Positions 55,232 through 64,000 of a DNA stretch of 64,000 bases are shown here, in pieces (position 1 is the stretch's first letter; every line of letters starts with the position of its first letter). The position numbers and the translations under genes were made by a program. Source of the DNA: Gemmobacter caeni (GTDB taxonomy: Bacteria; Pseudomonadota; Alphaproteobacteria; Rhodobacterales; Rhodobacteraceae); assembly GCF_003054195.1 (NCBI RefSeq), contig NZ_QBKP01000005.1, positions 1 through 64,000 on the forward strand. The letters run 5' to 3'. The notes under the pieces were generated by a model, which saw only the letters and a list, made by a program, of their open reading frames with translations, was not told where the DNA came from and made no database searches.

Positions 55232-56701
55232 ATGCCACAATTTCAGCAGAACAAGTGGAAGACGCTCGACAAGGATCTGTCCCGCCTCGTGGTGCTGGAG
55301 CAGGCAACCGTCTTCCTGTCCCGGCCCCTGATTGCGGTCGGCATCGGCCTCGCGTTCATCGCCCTGTGCGCCATTGCGGCGGCCATCCTGACCGGCGGGG
55401 CACCCAATTCTGTCATCATCATCACGGCGGCGGCCTTCGGCGCGTATATGGCACTGAACATCGGCGCCAATGATGTTGCCAACAACATGGGGCCTGCGGT
55501 CGGCGCCAATGCCCTGACCATGGGCGGCGCCCTGATTATCGCCGCCGTATTCGAAACGGCGGGTGCGCTGATCGCGGGCGGAGATGTCGTGTCCACCATT
55601 TCGGGCGGGATCGTGGCGCCTGAAGCTGTGGCCGACCCGCAGACCTTTATCTGGGCCATGATGGCCGCACTGATCGCCGCCTCGCTCTGGCTGAACCTTG
55701 CAACCTGGTTCGGGGCGCCGGTCTCGACAACCCATGCCATTGTCGGCGGCGTGATGGGTGCGGGCGTTGTCGCCGCCGGTTTCGGCGCTGTGGACTGGGG
55801 CAAGATGGGGCAGATCGCGGCAAGCTGGGTGATCTCGCCTATTCTCGGGGGTGTCATCGCCGCAGGCTTCCTTGCCTTCATCAAATCCCGCATCAATGAT
55901 GTCGAAGACAAGCTTGGCGCGGCGCGGCTGTGGGTGCCTGTGCTCATCGGGATCATGGGTGGCACCTTCACCACCTATCTGGCCGTCAAGGGCCTGAAAA
56001 AGCTGTTCTCGGTCTCGATGCCCATGGCCCTGCTGCTGGGACTTGCGGTCGGAATCGCAGCGGTTGTGATCACCCGCCCGCTGATCCGGCGCAAATCCGC
56101 AGGGATGGAGAACCGCAAGAACTCGCTCAAGGTGCTGTTCTCGATGCCGCTGGTCATTTCGGCCGCGCTGCTCTCCTTCGCGCATGGCGCCAATGATGTG
56201 GCCAATGCAGTTGGCCCGCTGGCGGCCATCGTCCATGCGGTGACCGATCACGCCACCTCCGACAAGGTGGGGATTCCGCTCTGGGTCATGCTGATCGGCG
56301 CAGCCGGGATTTCCTTTGGCCTGACCCTGTTCGGGCCCAAGCTGATCCGCATGGTGGGCACCGAGATCACCAAGCTGAACCCGATGCGCGCCTATTGCGT
56401 CGCCCTGTCCGCAGCGATCACGGTCATCGTGGCAAGCTGGCTTGGCCTGCCGGTCAGCTCCACCCATATCGCTGTCGGGGCGGTGTTCGGCGTCGGCTTC
56501 TACCGGGAATGGCATGCCGACCGGAAAGCCCGGCGGACTGGCATCATCAAGGGCAAGCCCGTCCCGCCGGAAGAACGGTCGCGCCGCAAGCTGGTGCGCC
56601 GCGTCCATATCCTGTCCATCGGGGCAGCCTGGGTTGTCACCGTGCCGCTGACCGCGCTGCTGTCGGCGCTGATCTTTGTGATGCTGCGTCTGCTGACCTG
56701 A
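55232..56701 (+). CDS. Inorganic phosphate transporter, PiT family
   Basis: A 489-residue permease with about ten helices. The two PiT repeats each carry the signature: GANDVANNMGPAVGANALTM in the N-terminal half and HGANDVANAVGPLAAI in the C-terminal half. A hydrophilic loop at about residue 260-300 (RRKSAGMENRKNSLK) lies between them. It transports metal-phosphate with protons or sodium. The ~65-residue N-terminal extension is predicted cytoplasmic with one hydrophobic segment. It converges on pncB with 6 bp between stops. Confidence 0.93.
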   Translation: MPQFQQNKWKTLDKDLSRLVVLEQATVFLSRPLIAVGIGLAFIALCAIAAAILTGGAPNSVIIITAAAFGAYMALNIGANDVANNMGPAVGANALTMGGALIIAAVFETAGALIAGGDVVSTISGGIVAPEAVADPQTFIWAMMAALIAASLWLNLATWFGAPVSTTHAIVGGVMGAGVVAAGFGAVDWGKMGQIAASWVISPILGGVIAAGFLAFIKSRINDVEDKLGAARLWVPVLIGIMGGTFTTYLAVKGLKKLFSVSMPMALLLGLAVGIAAVVITRPLIRRKSAGMENRKNSLKVLFSMPLVISAALLSFAHGANDVANAVGPLAAIVHAVTDHATSDKVGIPLWVMLIGAAGISFGLTLFGPKLIRMVGTEITKLNPMRAYCVALSAAITVIVASWLGLPVSSTHIAVGAVFGVGFYREWHADRKARRTGIIKGKPVPPEERSRRKLVRRVHILSIGAAWVVTVPLTALLSALIFVMLRLLT

Positions 56702-56707
56702 CCTGCG

Positions 56708-57997
56708 TCAGACCAGCAGATCCTGCGCATCCTGATCACGGACATCGAAGACCCGCTTGTAGCGGGCCACTTCCTCTGCGGGGCCCATCGCCTTGTTCGG
56801 GTTGTCGGACAGCTTCACCGTGGGCCGCCCATTCGCGCTGACCGCCTTGCAGACAAGGCTGAACGGGGCCAGACGGTCCCCTGCCAACCCCCGGAAATCG
56901 TTGGTCAGCATGGTGCCCCAGCCGAAGGATACTTTGACCCGCCCGACGAAGCGGGCGTGGAGCTCCTCGATCTTTTCGACATCCAGCCCGTCCGAAAAGA
57001 TCACCAGTTTGCGGGTCGGATCTTCCCCCCGCTCCTTCCACCAGCGGATCGCCATTTCGGCCGCCCCCGCCGGATCGCCCGAGTCGATGCGGATACCAGT
57101 CCAGGTCGTCAGCCAGTCCGGCGCATGTTTCAGAAACCCTTCCGAGCCGAAAGTATCGGGCAGAATGATCCGCAGATTACCGTCATGTTCGTCATGCCAG
57201 TCCGCAAGAACGCGATAGGGCGCCTGAGCCAGTTCGGCATCACTTTCTGCCAGTGCGGCATAGACCATGGGCAGTTCATGGGCATTGGTGCCGATGGCCT
57301 CGATGTCGCGTTTCATCGCGATACGGCAGTTCGAGGTGCCGATGAACGCATCGCCCAGACCTTCCTGCATCGCCTGCACGCACCAGTCCTGCCACAGGAA
57401 GCCATGACGCCGCCGCGTGCCGAAATCCGCGATCTTCAGCCCCTCGATCCGCCGCAGCCGCTCGATCTTTTCCCACAGGCGGGCCATGGCCCGTGCGTAA
57501 AGCACCTGAAGCTCGAACTTGCCCATGTCGCGCAGCACCGCACGCGAGCGCAGTTCCATCAGCACGGCAAGCGCCGGGATTTCCCACAGCATGACCTCGG
57601 GCCAGCGGCCTTCGAAGGTCAGCTCATATTGGCCATCCCGCTTTTCAAGATGGTAGTCGGGCAGGCGCATCCCTTCGAACCATTCCATGAAATCGGGGCG
57701 GAACATCTGGCGTTTGCCGTAAAAGGTATTCCCCCGCAGCCAGGTGCTTTCCCCGCGGCTGAGGCTCAGCGAGCGGACATGATCCAGCTGTTCCCTCAGT
57801 TCGCCCTCGTCGATCAACTCGGCGAGGCGGATGGATTTGGTGCGGTTGATCAGGCTGAACACCACCGTCGTGTCCGGCTTGTTGCGGAAGATCGACTGGC
57901 ACATCAACAGTTTATAAAAATCCGTATCGATCAGCGAACGGACGATCGGGTCGATCTTCCAGTTGTGGTTGTGGACCCGTGTTGCGATATCGACCAT
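56708..57997 (-). CDS. pncB: Nicotinate phosphoribosyltransferase
   Basis: This 429-residue enzyme joins nicotinate and PRPP to give NaMN in NAD salvage. It starts [20 protein letters not shown] and contains [43 protein letters not shown] and [13 protein letters not shown] (PRPP/phosphate contacts). Its 5' end overlaps the upstream hybrid kinase by 67 bp on the same strand, so expression of the two is likely coupled. Confidence 0.96.
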   Translation of the reverse strand: MVDIATRVHNHNWKIDPIVRSLIDTDFYKLLMCQSIFRNKPDTTVVFSLINRTKSIRLAELIDEGELREQLDHVRSLSLSRGESTWLRGNTFYGKRQMFRPDFMEWFEGMRLPDYHLEKRDGQYELTFEGRWPEVMLWEIPALAVLMELRSRAVLRDMGKFELQVLYARAMARLWEKIERLRRIEGLKIADFGTRRRHGFLWQDWCVQAMQEGLGDAFIGTSNCRIAMKRDIEAIGTNAHELPMVYAALAESDAELAQAPYRVLADWHDEHDGNLRIILPDTFGSEGFLKHAPDWLTTWTGIRIDSGDPAGAAEMAIRWWKERGEDPTRKLVIFSDGLDVEKIEELHARFVGRVKVSFGWGTMLTNDFRGLAGDRLAPFSLVCKAVSANGRPTVKLSDNPNKAMGPAEEVARYKRVFDVRDQDAQDLLV

Positions 57998-60261
57998 GAC
58001 GCCTCTCCCTTTGCGCCCATGTCTAAGGCATCGGCGGGGGAAACGTCAAAACCCGTATCGCCATGATGCGCCACCTGGGTCAGCAAATCATACAGTTCCC
58101 GGCGTACCAGTGGCTTGGACAGCATGCCATCCATCCCGGCCGCTACCACGGCCGCCCCTTGCTCACCCTCTGAAAAGGCCGTCTGGGCCACGATTTTGCA
58201 ACGCGGCAGGCCCGTTGCTGCTTCATATGCGCGGATTGCCCGTGTCGCAGCCAGACCATCCATGCCGGGCATCGACAGATCCATCAGCACCAGATCCGGC
58301 GGGTCCGCCTTGTACTGGCGCAGCGCCTCGGCACCGTCGCGGGCGGTAGTGACCCGGGCGACACAACGCTCCAGCAGCTTGTGGACAATCATCAGATTCG
58401 TAGCATTGTCTTCCGCGATCAACACATGCAGCCCGGTCCGGGGCGCGGCCCCCTGCCCGACTGCCGGTGTCATCAGCATGGCCCCGGTCGCCCGCCGCAA
58501 ATGCAGCGTCAGGGTAAAGACCGACCCTCGGCCCGGCAGAGCGGCGACCGTGATATCCCCACCCATCTGTCGTGCCAGGAGGCGCGAGATCGTCAGACCC
58601 AGCCCCGATCCGCCGAACCTTCGGGAAATGCTGCTGTCAGCCTGGGTGAAACTGTCGAATATGGTCTCCAGCCGCTCGGGCGCAATGCCAATGCCGGTAT
58701 CCTCGACCTCTATCTGCAGCCGGTCCGCCTCGGGACCGGGCTGGCAATCCAGCCTCACGATGACAAAGCCCTGATCGGTGAATTTCACCGCATTGCCCAG
58801 CACATTCAGCAGCATCTGGCGTATCCGCCCGCCGTCCCCAAGATGGCGTGGGAGGTGGTCAGGCTGCACAATCCGAAGCGCTATCCCCTTCTTCGCGGCA
58901 GAGGGGCGCAGCAGATTAACCACACTTTCCACGCCCGCGGCGACCGAGATTGGCTCGGTCAGCAGATCGGATTTTCCGGCCTGCAATTTTGACAGATCCA
59001 GAACATCATTGATGATCGTCACCAAGGCCCGTCCGGATTCGATGATCGTATCCAGATAATCCCGCTGCTCGGGGTCCAGCGCCGTATCGCCCAGCAGGTC
59101 TGCCATTCCGATCACGCCATGCAGCGGGGTGCGGATTTCATGGCTCATCGTCGCCAGAAACTGCGATTTTGTCCGTGCGGCAGCCTCTGCTGCCTCGCGC
59201 GCCGCAGCGAGTTCAGCGGCATGCAGGCGCGCCTCGGTCACGTCGCGTTCCACCGCGATGAACACCTCGGCCCGGCCCCCGGCATCCAGAACCGGCGTCA
59301 GCGATACATCCATCCAGAGACGCTGACCATCCTTGCGCCGGTTCTGAAGCTCCAGCCGCACCGGCTGCGCCACATCATAGGCCCGCCGCAGGCGCGCCAG
59401 ATCTTCGGCCCGCGTCTCGGGCGCATTCAGCAGATCGCCAGGCTTGCGACCAAGCGCCTCCTCAAACGTGTATCCGGTGATGCGGGTAAACGCCGGATTA
59501 ACCCATTGGATGCTGCCATCCGCCCCCGTGAACACCACGCTGTCACCCGCATGCTGCGCCACAAGCGCAAGCCGGGCCGATTTGCGCGCGGCCTCTGCCA
59601 GCGCCTCGCGCGACTGGCTCAGCGCAAGCTGTTCATCCAGAAGCGCGCGTTCGAAGCGGCCCCGTTCGTGCCGCCCTTTCTCGACCGCGCGAATGAACAG
59701 CGCGGTGCTGTAGCCAAGAATGAGGATCGACAGGATCAGAAACAGACTGTCAGGGCCGTGCTGCGACAGCAGGTCAACCATCAACGCAACAGCAGACACA
59801 CCATACACGCCCAGACGCGCCGCGCCGCCTTCAGGGAAATGGTGCCGAACCAGACCTGCATTCAGGATGGCCGACATCAGGAAGACGGCGGCAAAGACCT
59901 GCGCCCCGATCAGCGGGATCACATGCCAGCAGAGCGCAATGCAGCCAGAAATTGTCAGCGCCTGAAACCCGGCAGAAGCTGTCGCCAGCCTGCGCAGCCC
60001 GGGCGGAATACGGTCGGGGCAGCACCGCAGGATCAGCCGCAGCACCAGACAATCCACCGCTTCGCCGCCCAGCGCCAGCGCGATGCTCGCCGGGGCCATC
60101 CAGGTAGCGCCAAGCGCGCCAATCACTGCGGCGCCAATTACGGTCATCGTCTGACGCACCAGAAAGGTGCGAACCCGCCCACGCGCATAGCGGCGGAACA
60201 ATCCATCGGGGCTGTTCCGTTTTATGAAGCTTTCGCGCGCATCGGCGACTGCCGTATCCAT
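57931..60261 (-). CDS. Membrane hybrid histidine kinase between pncA and pncB
   Basis: A 776-residue sensor with six or so membrane helices in residues 35-210, a coiled coil, and a PAS domain (about 235-355, containing [20 protein letters not shown]). It continues with HisKA (His near 371 in [12 protein letters not shown]), HATPase ([28 protein letters not shown]) and a C-terminal REC (about 610-735, Asp in [13 protein letters not shown], Lys in LSKPL). It has no output domain. Its 3' end overlaps pncB by 67 bp. The ligand is unknown. Confidence 0.92.
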   Translation of the reverse strand: MDTAVADARESFIKRNSPDGLFRRYARGRVRTFLVRQTMTVIGAAVIGALGATWMAPASIALALGGEAVDCLVLRLILRCCPDRIPPGLRRLATASAGFQALTISGCIALCWHVIPLIGAQVFAAVFLMSAILNAGLVRHHFPEGGAARLGVYGVSAVALMVDLLSQHGPDSLFLILSILILGYSTALFIRAVEKGRHERGRFERALLDEQLALSQSREALAEAARKSARLALVAQHAGDSVVFTGADGSIQWVNPAFTRITGYTFEEALGRKPGDLLNAPETRAEDLARLRRAYDVAQPVRLELQNRRKDGQRLWMDVSLTPVLDAGGRAEVFIAVERDVTEARLHAAELAAAREAAEAAARTKSQFLATMSHEIRTPLHGVIGMADLLGDTALDPEQRDYLDTIIESGRALVTIINDVLDLSKLQAGKSDLLTEPISVAAGVESVVNLLRPSAAKKGIALRIVQPDHLPRHLGDGGRIRQMLLNVLGNAVKFTDQGFVIVRLDCQPGPEADRLQIEVEDTGIGIAPERLETIFDSFTQADSSISRRFGGSGLGLTISRLLARQMGGDITVAALPGRGSVFTLTLHLRRATGAMLMTPAVGQGAAPRTGLHVLIAEDNATNLMIVHKLLERCVARVTTARDGAEALRQYKADPPDLVLMDLSMPGMDGLAATRAIRAYEAATGLPRCKIVAQTAFSEGEQGAAVVAAGMDGMLSKPLVRRELYDLLTQVAHHGDTGFDVSPADALDMGAKGEASWSISQHGSTTTTGRSTRSSVR

Positions 60262-60321
60262 CCCAACGCCCTGCAGATTTCCCGCACAGGCTAGATGCCG
60301 GACCTTAACAGACCGTGTGCA

Positions 60322-60918
60322 TCAGACGAGTTTCACACCCGCATTCCGCATCTGCTCCAGCGCTGCAGCCAGCGAACCGTCGAGGTCGATCCCCCGGCAG
60401 GCAGAAAGCCTGACCTTCACATCGAACCCGAGCCGCACAGCATCCAGAGCCGAATAGGCCACGCAGAAATCCGTCGCCAGCCCAACCAACGTCAGATCCG
60501 TAGCCCCGCGCGTGCGCAAATAGCCCTCCAGCCCAGTTGGCGTCGTGTGGTCATTTTCGAAGAACGCCGAATAGCTGTCGATCCCGGTGCGAAAGCCCTT
60601 GCGGATCACCAGATCGGCGGCATCGGCATTCAGCCCGGCATGAAAGCCCGCCCCGGCGGTGCCCTGCACACAATGCACCGGCCACAACACCTGAGGACCA
60701 TAGGGCATCTCGACCATGGAGAATGGCGAAGTGCCCGGATGATTGGCGGCGAAGCTCGCATGATCCGCCGGGTGCCAGTCCTGTGTCAGCACACGCACGG
60801 AGTAATCGGCCAGCATCGCGTTGATCTCGGGCACGATCTCGTCGCCCCCTGCAACCGCCAGCGCGCCACCGGGACAGAAATCGTTCTGGACGTCGATCAC
60901 GATCAGGGCCTCGGTCAT
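60322..60918 (-). CDS. pncA: Nicotinamidase
   Basis: A 198-residue isochorismatase-fold hydrolase converting nicotinamide to nicotinate. The catalytic Asp is D9 in [11 protein letters not shown]; Lys is in LVIRKGF; the Cys is in [16 protein letters not shown]. The metal site follows in [13 protein letters not shown]. It heads the pncA-kinase-pncB run on the minus strand and is divergent from trhO. Confidence 0.95.
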   Translation of the reverse strand: MTEALIVIDVQNDFCPGGALAVAGGDEIVPEINAMLADYSVRVLTQDWHPADHASFAANHPGTSPFSMVEMPYGPQVLWPVHCVQGTAGAGFHAGLNADAADLVIRKGFRTGIDSYSAFFENDHTTPTGLEGYLRTRGATDLTLVGLATDFCVAYSALDAVRLGFDVKVRLSACRGIDLDGSLAAALEQMRNAGVKLV

Positions 60919-61034
60919 GGCTGGTCCTCTTTCACTGCTGCCCCTCTTGCGTAAGGCCGCCCGCAGCTTGCGTCAACGCCGCACCCCTGCGCGCGGCTCT
61001 TGCCAGCCAGGGGGCGCTGACCTATGCCCGTGCC

Positions 61035-61937
61035 ATGATCACCATTGCAGCGCTCTACCACTTCACCCGCTTCCCCGATCCCGCTGCACTGCGCGCGCCG
61101 CTCTTTGCACTGGCCGAGGCGCAGGGCATCAAAGGCTCGCTCCTGCTGGCGCAGGAAGGGATCAACGGCACGATCGCCGGTTCCCGCAGCGGGATTGACG
61201 CGATGCTGGCCCATATTCGCGCCCTGCCCGGCTGCGCGGATATGGAGCACAAGGAAAGCCACGCCGAAACCATGCCCTTCGGCCGCATGAAGGTCCGGCT
61301 GAAGCGCGAGATCGTCACCATGGGGCAACCCGATGTCGACCCGCGCGCCCGTGTCGGCCATTACGTCGCGCCCGCAGACTGGAACGCGCTGATCAGCCAG
61401 CCCGATGTCGCGGTGATCGACACCCGCAACGATTACGAGGTCGCCATCGGCACCTTCCGTGGCGCCATCGACCCGCAGACCGCCAGTTTCCGCGATTTCC
61501 CCGCATGGTGGGAGGCGAACAAGGATCGCTTTCACAACAAGCGCATCGCAATGTTCTGCACAGGCGGTATCCGCTGCGAGAAATCAACGAATTTTCTGCT
61601 GGCGCAGGGCGTGGAAGAGGTCTTCCACCTCAAGGGTGGCATCCTGAAATACCTGGAGGACATGCCCGAGGATCAAAGCCTCTGGGATGGTCAGTGCTAT
61701 GTCTTTGACCAGCGCGTCAGCGTGGGTCACGGCCTCGTTCCGGGCGGGCTTGCCACCTGCCACGCCTGCCGCCGCCCGCTGCAACCCGAGGATCTGTCCC
61801 GCCCGGAATACGAGGAAGGCGTCTGCTGCCATCACTGCGCGAATGAATATTCCGAGGCTGACCGCGCCCGCTTCCGCGAACGCATGCACCAGATGCGCCT
61901 GGCCGAGACGCGCGGCACCCGGCACCTCGGCGGCTGA
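61035..61937 (+). CDS. trhO: tRNA uridine(34) hydroxylase TrhO (YceA family, rhodanese domain)
   Basis: A 300-residue enzyme that makes 5-hydroxyuridine at the tRNA wobble position, oxygen dependent. It has an N-terminal UPF0176 domain ([26 protein letters not shown]) and a rhodanese domain with active-site [11 protein letters not shown]. The C-terminal end carries four Cys ([16 protein letters not shown]) suited to binding a metal. It starts at ATG 61035 with pncA on the other side. Confidence 0.95.
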   Translation: MITIAALYHFTRFPDPAALRAPLFALAEAQGIKGSLLLAQEGINGTIAGSRSGIDAMLAHIRALPGCADMEHKESHAETMPFGRMKVRLKREIVTMGQPDVDPRARVGHYVAPADWNALISQPDVAVIDTRNDYEVAIGTFRGAIDPQTASFRDFPAWWEANKDRFHNKRIAMFCTGGIRCEKSTNFLLAQGVEEVFHLKGGILKYLEDMPEDQSLWDGQCYVFDQRVSVGHGLVPGGLATCHACRRPLQPEDLSRPEYEEGVCCHHCANEYSEADRARFRERMHQMRLAETRGTRHLGG

Positions 61938-61942
61938 TCTTT

Positions 61943-62008
61943 TATCTTGGTGAAAATATCCTCGGGGGTGAATTGGCCGCAGGGCAAGAGGGGGCGGACA
62001 GCCCCCTT
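61943..62008. repeat. Hairpin repeat / bidirectional terminator between trhO and ftsK
   Basis: A Rhodobacterales-type interspersed sequence (TTTATCTTGGTGAAAATATC) followed by the hairpin GGGGGC-GGACA-GCCCCC (61990-62006). The two flanking genes converge here, so it can end both transcripts. The layout (AT-rich lead, then a GGGGGC hairpin) is like the element at 32070-32120. Confidence 0.6.
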
Positions 62009-62010
62009 CT

Positions 62011-64000
62011 TCACGCCTCGGGGATCAGGATTTCCCGCTTGCCGACATGGTTCGCTGGCGTGACGACACCCTGCTCCTCCATCTGCTCCACCAGACGCGC
62101 GGCCTTGTTGTAGCCGATGCCCAGCTTGCGCTGAATGTAGGAGGTCGAACATTTCCGGTCACGCGCCACGATCGCCACCGCCTGATCGTAAAGCGCGTCC
62201 TCGCCATCGGTATTACCCCCGGCATTGAGGCCAAGCACCGCGTCGATATCGCTGGCAACCTCGTCATCCGGGCCTTCCACCACGCCCGACATATATTGCG
62301 GCGGGCCAAAGCTCTTGAGGTGGTTCACGATTTCCTCGACCTCTTCGTCCGATACGAAGGGCCCGTGGATACGCGTGATGCGCTGGCCGTTGCCCATGTA
62401 AAGCATGTCGCCCTGGCCCAGAAGCTGTTCCGCGCCCTGCTCGCCCAGAATGGTGCGGCTGTCGATTTTCGAGGTCACCTGGAAGGAAATCCGGGTGGGG
62501 AAGTTCGCCTTGATCGTGCCGGTGATCACATCGACCGAAGGCCGCTGCGTCGCCATGATGAGGTGGATGCCCGAGGCCCGCGCCATCTGTGCAAGGCGCT
62601 GGATGCAGGCCTCGATCTCTTTCCCGGCCACCATCATCAGGTCGGCCATCTCGTCCACGATGACGACGATATAGGGGAAGGGCTCGGGCGCGAATTCCTC
62701 GGTTTCGAACACCGGCTCGCCGGTATCCTCGTCAAAGCCGGTCTGGATGGTGCGCTTGAACATCTCGCCCGCAGCCTGCGCCTCGCGCACCCGGCCGTTA
62801 TAGCCGTCGATGTTGCGCACCCCCATCTTCGACATCTTGCGGTAGCGCTCTTCCATCTCACCCACCACCCATTTCAGGGCGACGACCGCCTTCTTCGGAT
62901 CGGTGACGACGGGCGACAGCAGATGCGGAATCCCGTCATAGACGGAAAGTTCCAGCATCTTCGGGTCGATCATGATCAGGCGGCATTCCTCAGGCGTCAG
63001 CTTGTAGAGGAGGCTCAGGATCATGGTGTTGATGGCGACGGATTTCCCCGACCCAGTGGTCCCGGCGATCAGCAGGTGGGGCATCTTGGCGAGGTTCGCC
63101 ACGATCGGGTCGCCGCCAATATCCTTGCCCAGCGCCAGCGGCAGGCGCAGCTGGCTGTCACCGAAGTCGCGCGCGGCGAGGATCTCGCGCAGCACCACCT
63201 TTTCGCGGCTGGCATTGGGCAGTTCGATCCCGATGACCGAGCGGCCCGGAACGGTGGATACCCGTGCCGACAGCGCCGACATTGAGCGTGCGATGTCATC
63301 GGCGAGCCCGATCACCCGGCTGGCCTTCAGGCCCGGCGCCGGTTCGAGTTCATACATGGTGACGACCGGGCCGGGGCGGACCGAGACGATCTCGCCCTTC
63401 ACGCCGTAATCATCCAGCACGGATTCCAGCATCCGGGCGTTTTCTTCGAGCGCCTCGTCCGACAGCGCGTGGCGCGTGATCGTCGACGGCGATGCCAGAA
63501 GCGACAACGGCGGCAATTCGTAAGCCGCGTTCACCTGATCCTCGAAACGCAGGCGCGGTTGCGACTCGGCCACCGCCTGACGTGACGGCGTGATCGGCTT
63601 CTTGGCCGGATGCTGCACCACACCGCGTTTCACCTCGGGCGTGACCAGAGGCGCCGACGGACGTGCGGGCATCCCGCCCGTTTCGGCACGCAACGGCGCG
63701 ACGTGGCTCACCGGCGTCGGGTCATAATCCGGTTCGTAATTATCATCCGGCGACCAGTCATCATAGGCGTCTTCCACCGGCTCGGCCACCGGCGCCGGGG
63801 CAGGCGCCTGCATGCGCGGGGCGGCGGGCACAATCGTCTCGGCCTCGTCACGCCACATGGCGGGCTGCGCGGGCAGGACCGTAGCCGCAACCGGCATCCG
63901 GGTCGCAGCGGGGCGCAGCAGCGGGGCCGGGCGATCCAGATCCGCCGCAGCAGCGGCATGGCCTGAATCGAGCGCCAGCGGCTTTGCACGCGGGGCAATG
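62011..64000 (-). CDS. ftsK: DNA translocase FtsK (C-terminal part; 5' end outside window)
   Basis: The frame is open to the right edge (about 662 codons present). The motor has Walker [15 protein letters not shown], Walker [13 protein letters not shown] and [22 protein letters not shown], and the C-terminal gamma winged helix ([21 protein letters not shown]) that reads KOPS sites. The upstream portion (about 150 residues) is the Ala/Pro-rich linker. It pumps chromosome ends at the septum. The N-terminal membrane domain is not in the window. Confidence 0.96.
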   Translation of the reverse strand, partial: IAPRAKPLALDSGHAAAAADLDRPAPLLRPAATRMPVAATVLPAQPAMWRDEAETIVPAAPRMQAPAPAPVAEPVEDAYDDWSPDDNYEPDYDPTPVSHVAPLRAETGGMPARPSAPLVTPEVKRGVVQHPAKKPITPSRQAVAESQPRLRFEDQVNAAYELPPLSLLASPSTITRHALSDEALEENARMLESVLDDYGVKGEIVSVRPGPVVTMYELEPAPGLKASRVIGLADDIARSMSALSARVSTVPGRSVIGIELPNASREKVVLREILAARDFGDSQLRLPLALGKDIGGDPIVANLAKMPHLLIAGTTGSGKSVAINTMILSLLYKLTPEECRLIMIDPKMLELSVYDGIPHLLSPVVTDPKKAVVALKWVVGEMEERYRKMSKMGVRNIDGYNGRVREAQAAGEMFKRTIQTGFDEDTGEPVFETEEFAPEPFPYIVVIVDEMADLMMVAGKEIEACIQRLAQMARASGIHLIMATQRPSVDVITGTIKANFPTRISFQVTSKIDSRTILGEQGAEQLLGQGDMLYMGNGQRITRIHGPFVSDEEVEEIVNHLKSFGPPQYMSGVVEGPDDEVASDIDAVLGLNAGGNTDGEDALYDQAVAIVARDRKCSTSYIQRKLGIGYNKAARLVEQMEEQGVVTPANHVGKREILIPEA

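Overview
The window is chromosomal DNA from a GC-rich alphaproteobacterium, most likely order Rhodobacterales (Paracoccaceae: Paracoccus/Rhodobacter relatives). The evidence is the high GC, the codon use, a leuC-leuD-(two extra genes)-leuB block, serC-serA behind a serC-motif-like leader, a single pncA/pncB locus and GC-rich intergenic hairpin repeats. Genus is not assigned. Genes are dense and often overlap by 1-4 bases. Function calls rest on motifs and family resemblance read from the sequence; no database search was run.

Layout. 1-0.8 kb: three small phage-tail-type reading frames, the last one in a prophage or its remnant, then about 0.7 kb of gene-free, repeat-bearing DNA up to tRNA-Pro(CGG). 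1.6-9.1 kb: a DMT exporter, the leucine operon (leuC, leuD, a membrane protein, an exonuclease/phosphatase-family protein, leuB) and an XRE/DUF2975 pair. 9.2-10.8 kb: a lipoprotein, rsfS and rlmH.

10.8-28.1 kb is a phosphorus-scavenging island. It holds phnF (GntR repressor) divergent from phnG-H-I-[HAD phosphatase]-J-K-[CorA]-L-N; a 2H phosphoesterase (DUF1045); phnM; a PlcP-like phospholipase C, an Agt-like glycosyltransferase, a DedA protein and a second glycosyltransferase; and, on the opposite strand, phnC-D-E1-E2 plus a hexapeptide transferase. A four-repeat Pho-box-like array precedes phnC, an 8-bp-arm palindrome lies between phnF and phnG, and weaker Pho-like sites precede phnM and plcP. 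The block couples phosphonate import and C-P bond cleavage with replacement of phospholipids by glycolipids, two branches of the phosphate-starvation response.

28.2-37.6 kb: a periplasmic protein, serC-serA, a protein-phosphatase-type metallophosphoesterase, a possible 55-aa protein, an MFS transporter, a thiolase and pbpC. 37.6-43.1 kb: a thioester alpha-2-macroglobulin coupled to pbpC, carrying an N-terminal PAN/Apple-like segment, divergent from a hybrid histidine kinase with two receiver domains. 45.8-53.5 kb: yaaA, recQ, yggT, a thioesterase, a UMF1-type MFS transporter, mepA, a phytase-like esterase and a YhhQ-type queuosine-precursor transporter with a structured leader.

53.5-53.7 kb holds a short transcription unit: a 17-nt perfect complement of the alphaproteobacterial 16S rRNA 3' end, placed as the Shine-Dalgarno of an 18-codon ORF, a downstream element able to hide it, and a terminator. 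53.8-64 kb: arfB, an APH-type kinase, a PiT phosphate transporter, pncA-[hybrid kinase]-pncB, trhO, and ftsK running off the right edge.
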